Positions 1-7,327 of a stretch of DNA of 21,888 nucleotides are shown one piece after another. Origin of the DNA: a virus. Under the pieces are notes generated by a model. It was given only the letters and a program-made list of their open reading frames with translations. It had not been told where the DNA came from and made no database searches. The position numbers and the translations under genes are program-made. Within the stretch, counting starts at the first letter, position 1, and each line of letters opens with the position of its first letter. The stretch spans positions 1 to 21,888 of the IMG/VR virus record IMGVR_UViG_3300036651_001159, one strand, 5' to 3'.

Positions 1-207
1 GGAACCGCACTCAATGAGGTGTTCGACCAGATCGACGGCAAGTTGGTAGAGACTATCCAGATTCTCGGTGACGACATTTTCATTACCTCTTATGCTTTAA
101 CTGCGCCGCCGGAAGCCCAATTGAATAAGGACGGCGTATTGCAACTCGAAGCAATGCAGGCGCAAAATATGTGGGCGCAGAAGCTCGGAGGCGGTGATGG
201 CCGCTGA
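1..207 (+). CDS. C-terminal end of an unrecognised phage protein (5' truncated)
   Basis: The reading frame is open from the first base of the window to the TGA at 205-207, so this is the last 68 residues of a gene that begins upstream. The visible part is mostly helical and polar, with QIDGKLVETIQILGDD near the left edge and a glycine-rich end (LGGGDGR). I do not recognise a family. Its stop overlaps the start of the next gene by 11 bases, so the two are probably co-transcribed and translationally coupled. The neighbour is a nuclease of a type often found beside phage replication genes, so a DNA-metabolism role is possible, but nothing in these residues shows it. Confidence 0.6.
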   Translation, partial: GTALNEVFDQIDGKLVETIQILGDDIFITSYALTAPPEAQLNKDGVLQLEAMQAQNMWAQKLGGGDGR

Positions 208-490
208 GAACAAGTTACAGACTGAGATTATTAAGTGGTTAAAGAGCAAGGGTGCGTATGTCATCAAAACAAGACCGGCTCCGGGCATACCTGTTGGCTG
301 CCCTGATATTATATTTTTGTTTGAGGGCGCTTGGGGCGCTATTGAGGTAAAGGCCAGTAAGACCGCTAAAATGCAGTCGCTCCAACCGGAGACGCTAATC
401 CGCTTGAGCCGGTGGTCCCCCTTCGTATACAAATGTTACCCGGAGAATTGGGGTGGCATAAAAGCGGAATTGTCAAGCCTCTTTTTTTGA
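197..490 (+). CDS. VRR-NUC domain nuclease
   Basis: A 97-residue protein that is essentially one VRR-NUC (PD-(D/E)XK superfamily) nuclease domain. The signature is visible: GCPD with Asp37, then AIEVK with Glu50 and Lys52, preceded by an N-terminal helix (EIIKWLKSKG) and the basic/Pro segment KTRPAPG that leads into the catalytic strand. Stand-alone VRR-NUC proteins of about this size are common in phage replication regions. They are presumed to be Mg-dependent nucleases acting on branched or recombination intermediates. I chose the ATG at 197 because GGAGG at 187-191 sits five bases upstream; a GTG at 194 in the same frame is too close to that site. The gene overlaps the upstream gene by 11 bases. 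The family is clear; the substrate in this phage is unknown. Confidence 0.85.
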   Translation: MAAENKLQTEIIKWLKSKGAYVIKTRPAPGIPVGCPDIIFLFEGAWGAIEVKASKTAKMQSLQPETLIRLSRWSPFVYKCYPENWGGIKAELSSLFF

Positions 491-498
491 TATAACAT
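470..498 (+). promoter_or_regulatory. Candidate sigma70-type promoter for the rightward structural block
   Basis: TTGTCA at 470-475 matches the -35 consensus at five of six positions. It is followed after 17 bases by TAACAT (493-498), or after 15 bases by the better hexamer TATAAC (491-496). It lies at the end of the nuclease gene, 30-60 bases before the first small gene of the long rightward run, in a noticeably AT-rich spacer. That is a sensible place for a late promoter. This is a visual consensus match only, with no evidence for a phage-specific factor. Confidence 0.35.
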
Positions 499-530
499 AA
501 GCGTATAGGTAACAGAGGTCCCCTAAAGGT

Positions 531-728
531 ATGGCGAACAACGATCATTGGATAGAGAAGGCGACAGCCAATAGCCACGGCCAATTTGCGGCCAAGGCCA
601 AGGCTGACAAGATGTCTACCAAGGCTTACGCGAGCAAAGTGGAGAGCGGCAAGGTCAAAGCCGGTCCGGTTACGCGCAAGCAGGCGGCACTCGCTAGCAC
701 ACTAATGGGTCTTCATAAGAAAGGGTAG
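531..728 (+). CDS. Small basic phage protein, 65 residues, function unknown
   Basis: A short Lys/Ala-rich helical protein. Its pattern, an aromatic N-terminus (DHWIEKATAN), a middle with MSTKAYASKV and an end with RKQAALASTLMGLHKK, resembles a family of small proteins seen widely in phage structural regions, where they have no assigned function. The net charge is strongly positive. It is the first gene of the long rightward block after a 40-base spacer and is followed four bases later by another tiny basic protein. The ribosome site is unusual: AGAGG at 514-518 is 12 bases from the ATG, while AAAGG at 525-529 is almost touching it. Possible roles are nucleic-acid binding or a minor virion component; neither is shown by the sequence. 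Confidence 0.75.
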   Translation: MANNDHWIEKATANSHGQFAAKAKADKMSTKAYASKVESGKVKAGPVTRKQAALASTLMGLHKKG

Positions 729-732
729 TGAA

Positions 733-897
733 ATGGCAAAAGAAGCAGCTCCTAAAAAGAAACCAGTTAACGCAAAACAGGCAGGTGCCGTTGCTGCGTT
801 TTTGAAGCAACAGAAGGGTAACACGGTTGCCGGTGCTCCCGCACTGCCAACCCCACAGTCCAATCCGGTTGCAACCGCTGACGACGACCAGGAGTAA
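733..897 (+). CDS. Tiny protein of 54 residues, basic N-terminus and acidic C-terminus, function unknown
   Basis: The frame runs from the ATG at 733 to the TAA at 895-897. The N-terminus is Lys-rich (KEAAPKKK), the middle has a short helix containing AFLKQQKG, then comes a Pro/Ala linker, and it ends in the acidic ADDDQE. Codon use looks like that of its neighbours. It fits tightly between the previous stop (four bases away) and the next start (five bases away), and AAAGGG lies just upstream of its ATG, all of which supports a real gene despite its size. The AGGAG site of the next gene (890-894) lies inside its last codons. I recognise no family. The charge layout would suit a DNA- or scaffold-associated minor protein, but that is a guess. 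Confidence 0.6.
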   Translation: MAKEAAPKKKPVNAKQAGAVAAFLKQQKGNTVAGAPALPTPQSNPVATADDDQE

Positions 898-902
898 CAG
901 CC

Positions 903-1922
903 ATGAACCTCCAAGGCGGCGGCTTAAACTTCCTGCAAGGCGGTAATCCTATATCGCTACAGAACGGTTCCTCCCCAGCAGTGCAAGGGGGGTCGTCGGC
1001 TGGCACTTTGGCGCAAAACCCGGTGTCCGGCATTGCTTTGAATAATCCGAACACTACTATTACTCAACCCGCTTCTACACCCGCCACCACTCCGAATCAA
1101 CAAACTAATAATCTCCCTCCAGCTCCTTCCACTACTCCCGCCGCTCCCGTATACCAAGATAAAACCAACAGTATTGCCGCTGATAACGCCGGACTGAATT
1201 CAGCAGCCACTTCCCGTGACACGATGCTGAGTTCAATCCAGAAGGCGCTTAGTGCCATGCTGGGGACTTATGATAGCGAGAAGGCTGCGGCCGACCAGTC
1301 GTATCAAAATGAATCTACCGCTAACGAGCAGGACTTACAGGGCAATAAAGAAAGTGCTCTCCAGGCAGCCCGGCAAGGTCGGCAGGGGTTGTTCGGCACG
1401 CTTGCCAGCTTAGGGGCGCTTAGTGGTACTGGTATCGACCTTGCGAACCATGCCGTTCAGCAGGGAGCCAACCAGGACCTTACGACAGCCGCCGATACTT
1501 ACGCGACAAACCAAAACGGGCTTGATAGCTCATACGGCACATGGAACAGGAACGATCAAGAGCGCCGCACCCAGGCGAATACTAACGCCGCGAATGATAA
1601 GCAAATCGCTGAGAATGATTACTATAAGAATGAACAAGCATACCTCACGAACCTGGCGAACGACTACAGTGCCGAGGGCAATGCGGCCCAGGCGAAGAAT
1701 TACACCGATAAGTTAGTGGCGGTCGCACCGCAAATAGCTTCCACGAACGTGCCGCAAGTTGACATCGGTTACTCAGGCGGCGCGTATACCGCCCCGACGC
1801 TTAATTCTTACTTAGGCAGAGCGAACAATACAACTGTTCAGTCAACACCAGGCGCAACACCTTCCGGCAGCGTCTTTAATATCCCCGGCCTCGTTGCCGC
1901 TCAAAAGAGACAGGTAGCGTAA
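903..1922 (+). CDS. Putative internal virion (ejection-type) protein, 339 residues
   Basis: Residues 1-85 are low-complexity Gly, Gln, Asn, Pro and Thr. Residues 86-255 are long Ala/Gln/Asn-rich helices (for example LSSIQKALSAMLGTYDSEKA and DYYKNEQAYLTNLANDYS), with a small-residue segment GLFGTLASLGALSGTGIDLA near 155-175 that could contact membranes. The C-terminus returns to Ser/Thr/Pro/Gly. This composition and the place directly before a giant virion protein are typical of internal or ejection proteins of short-tailed phages. No enzymatic motif is seen. The start follows AGGAG at 890-894. Its TAA shares one base with the ATG of the next gene (TAATG at 1920-1924), so the two are translationally coupled and probably made together. 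The role is inferred from composition and position, not from recognised homology. Confidence 0.6.
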   Translation: MNLQGGGLNFLQGGNPISLQNGSSPAVQGGSSAGTLAQNPVSGIALNNPNTTITQPASTPATTPNQQTNNLPPAPSTTPAAPVYQDKTNSIAADNAGLNSAATSRDTMLSSIQKALSAMLGTYDSEKAAADQSYQNESTANEQDLQGNKESALQAARQGRQGLFGTLASLGALSGTGIDLANHAVQQGANQDLTTAADTYATNQNGLDSSYGTWNRNDQERRTQANTNAANDKQIAENDYYKNEQAYLTNLANDYSAEGNAAQAKNYTDKLVAVAPQIASTNVPQVDIGYSGGAYTAPTLNSYLGRANNTTVQSTPGATPSGSVFNIPGLVAAQKRQVA

Positions 1923-4900
1923 TGGACTTCCTTGGCGGCCTTGGCAACATCTTCCATGCCATAGGCGGCTTCTTCAACGGTGGTAATAACCAACCGCAAC
2001 AGCAGCAGCCCCAACCACAGCCGCGTCCCGTTTCGATTGCGCCGCCAACTCAAGCGCCAGCGCAACTCTTTCGGCCTGGAGCAGCTCCGGCGCAGCAACC
2101 GAACCAAATTAGCCAAGCGCCCGCGACACCCCCACCGAATCAAATAAGTTTGCCGCCCGCGTTGCAAAAGTCTAATCCTCAACCCCTTACATCCTCACAG
2201 CCAAGCCCGTTCGTACACCAATTGGTAACTGGGGCATTGAAGCCCGCGCCCACTCCAGCTCCTACCGGTCCAGATATACCTGACGAGATAGTTTCCGGCA
2301 TAGTTAAGTCTCCCTTTACGCTTGCAAAGTCGGTGATAAGTCCGGTTATTGATGCCGGGAAAGAGGTTGTTGCTAGTGCGACTGGCAATCAGCAGGCGTA
2401 CCAAAATGCTAGTAATGACGCAGTTGCAAATAACATCTTTGCTCCACTTACGAAGGTAGGTGATCTTCTCGCATCGAATTTTACGGAGGGGTCGCGCGAA
2501 AACGCCGCTCAACAATCCGGTCAGCAGAGCGAACAGGATATGCTTAATTTCCTCATCAATAAATATGGGGATAGCCCGCAAGTCCGACAATACGCCCATA
2601 ACTGGGGTCAATACCAACAGCTCACGATGGAGAATCAAAACGCTCAGGATGATATTAAGACGCTTGGTGAATTCAACTTAACGCCTAATTCTGGCCCTCG
2701 TCACGTTCTACTAGCAGGCGCTTTGGCTGGGCTAGATGCCACGACGCCGTTCGCGCTTACGTCGCCTGATGCCATATTAAATCCCGTCGGTAAAGCGCTT
2801 GGCTTCCAGAAGGCCGCGCAATCAGCAACCGACGCGGCTGATGCGGCCACCGCTGCCGGGGAATCATTACATAATGCGGCACCAGCCGAGCCAAATCTTT
2901 TACCGCCAACTCCTACCACCTCCGATCTGTCAGAGGCCATCAAGTCAAATATGGGGAAGGTTAATAACGCACATTTCAGCGACAAGGTAATACAGTCTCA
3001 CTTAGACACTGGCATCCAAGACCCCTACAACTTAACAGTTAATGCTTTGGCGCGGATGACGAATAAGAGCGACATTCGGAATGTGGTACAAAGCTTAGCA
3101 GGAAGCGGTGCCGATAATAACACTGTGAACCGTTTGACGAAGGCATTTACTGCCGCGCAGACGCCAGATGAGGTGCATGGCATTATTGATAACATGACCC
3201 GTGAGGCCACGGAAGTTAGCCCTGGACTTACAAGCGTCAATCCCAACCAGGCGAATGACGCGGCTTCGCAATTGCTTCAGAAAGCGCAGGCTACAAATCC
3301 AGCAGTTTCACCAGCAGAAGTACCCCCGCAGCCTCCAGTAGAAGCATCAATGGGAACATCACCAGGAACACCACCGAATCCGACCGAGGGTCCGGTATCA
3401 GCCAATCCACAAATTTCCACACCCCAACCGTCAATGCCGGTACAGCCAATAGCCACACCGCCAACTGAGCCAATTCCTTCTTCCACGATTGTTCCATCTG
3501 AATCTCCTTTGCCTAACAATGTAGCACAACCGCCCACAGATGTCAATATGCCGCCATCAAACAGGACAGCACCGAACGCACCGAATATTAGAACTGCTCT
3601 TAATCAACGGTTACAGGACGCCGCTAAAATCGCAGGCGAGCCGACCGAACACAATGTCTTAGGGAATAAGGAGCTGCAACAGGCTGGAGAAAATGCGGTT
3701 GCTCAGGTTCCGATAAACGAGCTAGTGCAAAGGTATAGCGGCGTACCCGATTTATCGAAGACTGCTGACCAGGCTTATGCACGAGGGGCAATCATAAAGC
3801 TGTCCCAGGCACTTGAGGGGGCTTCTCCTGAAGATGCTGCCGCCATTAAGCAGGCTATGAATAATATTGGCGAGGGACTGGAAAAAGGCATATCCGGCGC
3901 TGGCCGGTCCATGAACTTCGCTCAGAGCATGATAGATAGTTTACCCCGCCAAGCGAAGATACCATTTGTCATTACCCGGCTCGACAATATACGCGAAGCC
4001 GCTGGGATGCCATTGATTAAAGATGACGTTGCGCTCCAGAGCCAAGTTACGTCGCAATTGGATAAATTATTTGCTCAACAGGAAGCTACTAAAGCTCGGA
4101 TTGCTTCCTTAGAAGACCACGCCAACACAGCGGCACTATCTGCGGAGAATGGCACAAAAGTCGATACGTCCGGTTTGCATAACCAACTTGCCACTGATAG
4201 GGCAACCTTGGCGAAACAGAACGGTGAGATAACTAAGTACTATCAGACGCTAACCCCCGGCTCAACGGTAGGGCAGAAGCTTAATGCCTTAGCCCGGACG
4301 GGTATGTTGAGCAGCCCAACGGGACGCGCGAATACGGTTGGTTTTGCTGGAGCGAATACCTTGTATCAGGGTGCACAGAATATTACACAAGGGCTTCTAG
4401 CTAAAGCCGTCAATCTCGTTAAGCCAGGGTCGGCCACAGATACCCTTCAAGGAAATTCCAAGGTGTTGTCGGGCGTCCGGCAAGGTGGGGCTGATATATG
4501 GGACAAGCTGCATGGAGCACAATTTGTTGACGATACACAGAAAGCATTAAAGGGAGATGCCAGTGCGTTGACCAACTTACGCAGTGGTCCAGGCACTAAT
4601 TACTTCCCAAAGACGACGAATCTGATAAACACCGCTTCTCATGCGTCCTCTGATCTGACACAGGGAGTGCGCGACCAACGACTATACCAGTTGGCTGTCA
4701 AAGAGGGGCAACAAAAGGGGCTAACCGGCGACATGCTGCAACAGTACGCTGAAGGCCGTTCGGCTGTTCCTACCCGTCAGATGTCGGCTAATGCAGATCA
4801 ATTATGGAAGTCTCTTAACCACATGAACGATAACCCGATCAGCAACACGCTGAATCGTCTCTCTAATGCGATTGACCCTGCGAAACTCCCCCCCGATGCG

Positions 4901-6490
4901 ACCTTTGGGGCGAAGATGGGCAACTTTATTGCCGGAGCTATTAAGAACCAAATCTTGCCGTTTACCAGTTTCTTAGGCGGCAACATGTGGAACTCAATTA
5001 CCGACAAAAACGTAGTAGCTTCATCCTTGAAGCTGCTCAATAGCGCAGCGCATGGCGACGTGGATGGTATTGTTGAGAATTTAGCAAAGACGGCCAATAA
5101 CGCTGCTTATACTTACGCGCTCGGTTATTTAATGACCCAACATGGCCTGCTAACCAACACCGATGCGAACGGCTATAACGACGGCGGCGCATATCTGCAC
5201 GTTGCCAACCGGTATATACCCGTCAACGATTTAGGCTTCTTCTCTCCAAGCCTTATACTCGGTAACGCATTGTATCAGGGCTTAAATGGCGGCGGCAATG
5301 CCATGCAACAATTCGGCAAAACACTTGGCGCTTCTATCCTGAACGGCTACAAATCGATTGGCGGTATGCAGCTAGGCGTTGATAATAACGCAGTTAAAAT
5401 ACAGTCTACCTTAACCGGAACCGGTAAGGTTCCCGGCGACCCGGCTGCCGCCGCAGCTCAGGCAGGCGAAGGTGTAGTTTCACAAGGTATCCCCGCCTTT
5501 ACGGGAGACATCAATGCTGTTCTTAACCATACGCCGCTAAACCCAACTGGCGAAGCGGCTCAAACGAAGATTACTAAAGGGCAGGACGGTCAATTAACCG
5601 CTACAGGGCATCTATCGACCGCCAAAGATATTATTCCTTCTTTGGGCGCTAGCCTCTTAAACCGCATACCAGTGGCTAGTCAACTTGCGCTTCCTCGCAA
5701 CCCTGCGGTCAACGCGCCCGACCTGCTTGATCGCTTCACCCGTGGCTCTAGCGTTGGTGCGCCCCAGGCCGCAGCCAAGGCGCAAGCCGCTACTGCTCTC
5801 AGTAAGGCGAAGGATAATTACAATAATGACATTCCGATGTTCAAGCCGGTAGCCGGGTCAGTCCCAAAGGGCTATAACTTCGATGACGTGGTGAATACCG
5901 ATATTCAAACCGGGAACTACGACAAGGCGGTGGCCGGGTTACAGGACAAGTTGAACACATTAGATAACACTAAAGACACCCCGCCGAGCACTAAACAGGC
6001 GCTACAGGATAGCATCACACAGCTTAACGTAGCAGACAAAAACAAAATACCATATTCCGATATGCAACTTTATAACAGCACTAGTAAAGCTGCATGGAAC
6101 GCTATGGGTAATCCCGCCAAGAGTACCTATGACCCAGCGACATATCAAAAATTGTGGGCTATTGACCAAGCGCTTGCACAGGCTGGCGTGGCTGGAGAAT
6201 TCCGTAGCATAAGCGGTTCGAGCGGCACCACTAAGATTAGTAGTAATCAGAAGTATTCGCTTACCGCTAGTAGTTCTAGTGGCTCCAAGTCGGCTGCTAA
6301 TAGGGCCGCTGCTTTGATTAAGAGCGATACGATCAGCGGTTTGCCGAGCCAACCGCGTGAGAGTTTCGTGTCCAACCTCAGCGCGAAGGGAATTACCACG
6401 CAAATCCCACAGATTAAATTGACCCCCCCGCAAGGGCTGATTAAGGCACACGCCATTTCAGTCGGCTTCCCAAGAGGAAATTACAACTAA
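1922..6490 (+). CDS. Giant internal virion protein, 1522 residues (probable DNA-ejection protein)
   Basis: This is the longest gene in the window. It begins with a short Gly/Phe-rich hydrophobic helix (MDFLGGLGNIFHAIGGFF), followed by a Pro/Gln-rich linker (about residues 22-135). A helical Ala-rich region follows, then a second long Pro/Thr-rich linker (about 465-560), and after that mostly helical segments, including a coiled-coil-like stretch near 709-735. Around residues 990-1130 is a hydrophobic, polyvalent-protein-like part containing PFTSFLGGNMW and, near 1059-1078, AAYTYALGYLMTQHGLL, which could span a membrane. The C-terminus is Ser/Lys-rich. Very large multi-segment proteins encoded beside the portal and neck genes of short-tailed phages are usually packaged in the head and leave with the DNA. 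I see no lysozyme or transglycosylase motif. A tape-measure role is less likely without tail-tube genes nearby. Confidence 0.6.
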   Translation: MDFLGGLGNIFHAIGGFFNGGNNQPQQQQPQPQPRPVSIAPPTQAPAQLFRPGAAPAQQPNQISQAPATPPPNQISLPPALQKSNPQPLTSSQPSPFVHQLVTGALKPAPTPAPTGPDIPDEIVSGIVKSPFTLAKSVISPVIDAGKEVVASATGNQQAYQNASNDAVANNIFAPLTKVGDLLASNFTEGSRENAAQQSGQQSEQDMLNFLINKYGDSPQVRQYAHNWGQYQQLTMENQNAQDDIKTLGEFNLTPNSGPRHVLLAGALAGLDATTPFALTSPDAILNPVGKALGFQKAAQSATDAADAATAAGESLHNAAPAEPNLLPPTPTTSDLSEAIKSNMGKVNNAHFSDKVIQSHLDTGIQDPYNLTVNALARMTNKSDIRNVVQSLAGSGADNNTVNRLTKAFTAAQTPDEVHGIIDNMTREATEVSPGLTSVNPNQANDAASQLLQKAQATNPAVSPAEVPPQPPVEASMGTSPGTPPNPTEGPVSANPQISTPQPSMPVQPIATPPTEPIPSSTIVPSESPLPNNVAQPPTDVNMPPSNRTAPNAPNIRTALNQRLQDAAKIAGEPTEHNVLGNKELQQAGENAVAQVPINELVQRYSGVPDLSKTADQAYARGAIIKLSQALEGASPEDAAAIKQAMNNIGEGLEKGISGAGRSMNFAQSMIDSLPRQAKIPFVITRLDNIREAAGMPLIKDDVALQSQVTSQLDKLFAQQEATKARIASLEDHANTAALSAENGTKVDTSGLHNQLATDRATLAKQNGEITKYYQTLTPGSTVGQKLNALARTGMLSSPTGRANTVGFAGANTLYQGAQNITQGLLAKAVNLVKPGSATDTLQGNSKVLSGVRQGGADIWDKLHGAQFVDDTQKALKGDASALTNLRSGPGTNYFPKTTNLINTASHASSDLTQGVRDQRLYQLAVKEGQQKGLTGDMLQQYAEGRSAVPTRQMSANADQLWKSLNHMNDNPISNTLNRLSNAIDPAKLPPDATFGAKMGNFIAGAIKNQILPFTSFLGGNMWNSITDKNVVASSLKLLNSAAHGDVDGIVENLAKTANNAAYTYALGYLMTQHGLLTNTDANGYNDGGAYLHVANRYIPVNDLGFFSPSLILGNALYQGLNGGGNAMQQFGKTLGASILNGYKSIGGMQLGVDNNAVKIQSTLTGTGKVPGDPAAAAAQAGEGVVSQGIPAFTGDINAVLNHTPLNPTGEAAQTKITKGQDGQLTATGHLSTAKDIIPSLGASLLNRIPVASQLALPRNPAVNAPDLLDRFTRGSSVGAPQAAAKAQAATALSKAKDNYNNDIPMFKPVAGSVPKGYNFDDVVNTDIQTGNYDKAVAGLQDKLNTLDNTKDTPPSTKQALQDSITQLNVADKNKIPYSDMQLYNSTSKAAWNAMGNPAKSTYDPATYQKLWAIDQALAQAGVAGEFRSISGSSGTTKISSNQKYSLTASSSSGSKSAANRAAALIKSDTISGLPSQPRESFVSNLSAKGITTQIPQIKLTPPQGLIKAHAISVGFPRGNYN

Positions 6491-6519
6491 AAAGTAAGCA
6501 TTAGAGGTAAGATATAGAC

Positions 6520-7323
6520 ATGGGACCAACGGGATTACTCATAGGCAGCCAAACGGCACAGTTACAGGCGTTCGCACAGAGCGTCTATAAGATGATTAAG
6601 AATCGTTATTATGACGACCTGACAAGCGCCGACGGTCAAACGTATCTGTCGGAAGTCGTGGATTGGCTGAATGAGTTTATTGATGAGCTAGAGACGGAGA
6701 TCAATGCCGACGGCGAACCAATTGATTGGATTTGGGTGCGGCGACCTGGCACTACCCTCGGCGTAGCCACTTATACCGACGGCAAGACGTTACCTTCAAT
6801 TGCCTGGGATAGCACGGATTATAACAATCTATGCGTCGGTACGGAGCGGTTTGTACAAATATTGAACCCAACCGATAGTACGCAGTCGGTCGCCAATTTC
6901 ACGGTTGTTGCGCCGGATGAAATGAGCAACGACAGTCGCCGCAATACCATCGACATGTGCACGCTCGTTAACGGCAATATCTACTTCAGCCGCCCCTTCC
7001 GGCAAGAGGAGAATGGTGGCACGATTATCGGTGACGTAACCACCTACTTACCGCGCGTCACTACCACCATTAACCCGACAACAAGTCAGATTATGGCTAC
7101 TAATACCGACATCTTTAAGACGGTTAAACCGCTAACGCTTTTGAAACTAGGGACCGTCAAAAACGCCATTCTGCCTGACATCGTGATGGGCGGCTTGAAT
7201 CCGTCGTATACGCAGAAGTATAACGACCTTCTGACAAACGCCATCAACCAGAGCACTCGTAGCGCAGTTTCTCCGACGGCCGACTATGATGATCTAGGCG
7301 GTATAGGTGGGATAGGATTCTAA
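6520..7323 (+). CDS. Head-to-tail adaptor (P22 gp4-like) candidate
   Basis: A 267-residue protein. The first 60 residues are helical (SVYKMIKNRYYDDL, then TYLSEVVDWLNEFIDELETE), the arrangement seen at the start of phage adaptor proteins that dock under the portal ring. A beta-rich middle begins with IDWIWVRRPGTTLG, and a helical segment (LLTNAINQSTRSA) precedes a Gly-rich end (GGIGGIGF). Its place, immediately before the nozzle protein and two genes before the portal, supports a neck role. The start is preceded by AGAGGT, about 12 bases upstream, as in the gene at 531. The next gene begins four bases after its stop. The family assignment rests on context and general pattern, so it could be another neck protein. 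Confidence 0.5.
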   Translation: MGPTGLLIGSQTAQLQAFAQSVYKMIKNRYYDDLTSADGQTYLSEVVDWLNEFIDELETEINADGEPIDWIWVRRPGTTLGVATYTDGKTLPSIAWDSTDYNNLCVGTERFVQILNPTDSTQSVANFTVVAPDEMSNDSRRNTIDMCTLVNGNIYFSRPFRQEENGGTIIGDVTTYLPRVTTTINPTTSQIMATNTDIFKTVKPLTLLKLGTVKNAILPDIVMGGLNPSYTQKYNDLLTNAINQSTRSAVSPTADYDDLGGIGGIGF

Positions 7324-7327
7324 AGAC

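Noticed and set aside
461-488. Possible terminator before the run of seven T at the end of the nuclease gene
   Set aside because: The only stem (AAAGcGG with CCtCTTT) is short, mismatched and AT-rich. It lies within coding sequence and overlaps the promoter candidate, so it is too weak to call.
6002-6451. Minus-strand open frame of 149 residues in the giant protein gene
   Set aside because: No ribosome site or family features, and it is wholly inside a continuous plus-strand gene.
1922-6490. Tape-measure protein
   Set aside because: Proline-rich linkers break any continuous helix, no tail-tube genes are near, and adaptor and nozzle genes of short-tail type follow.
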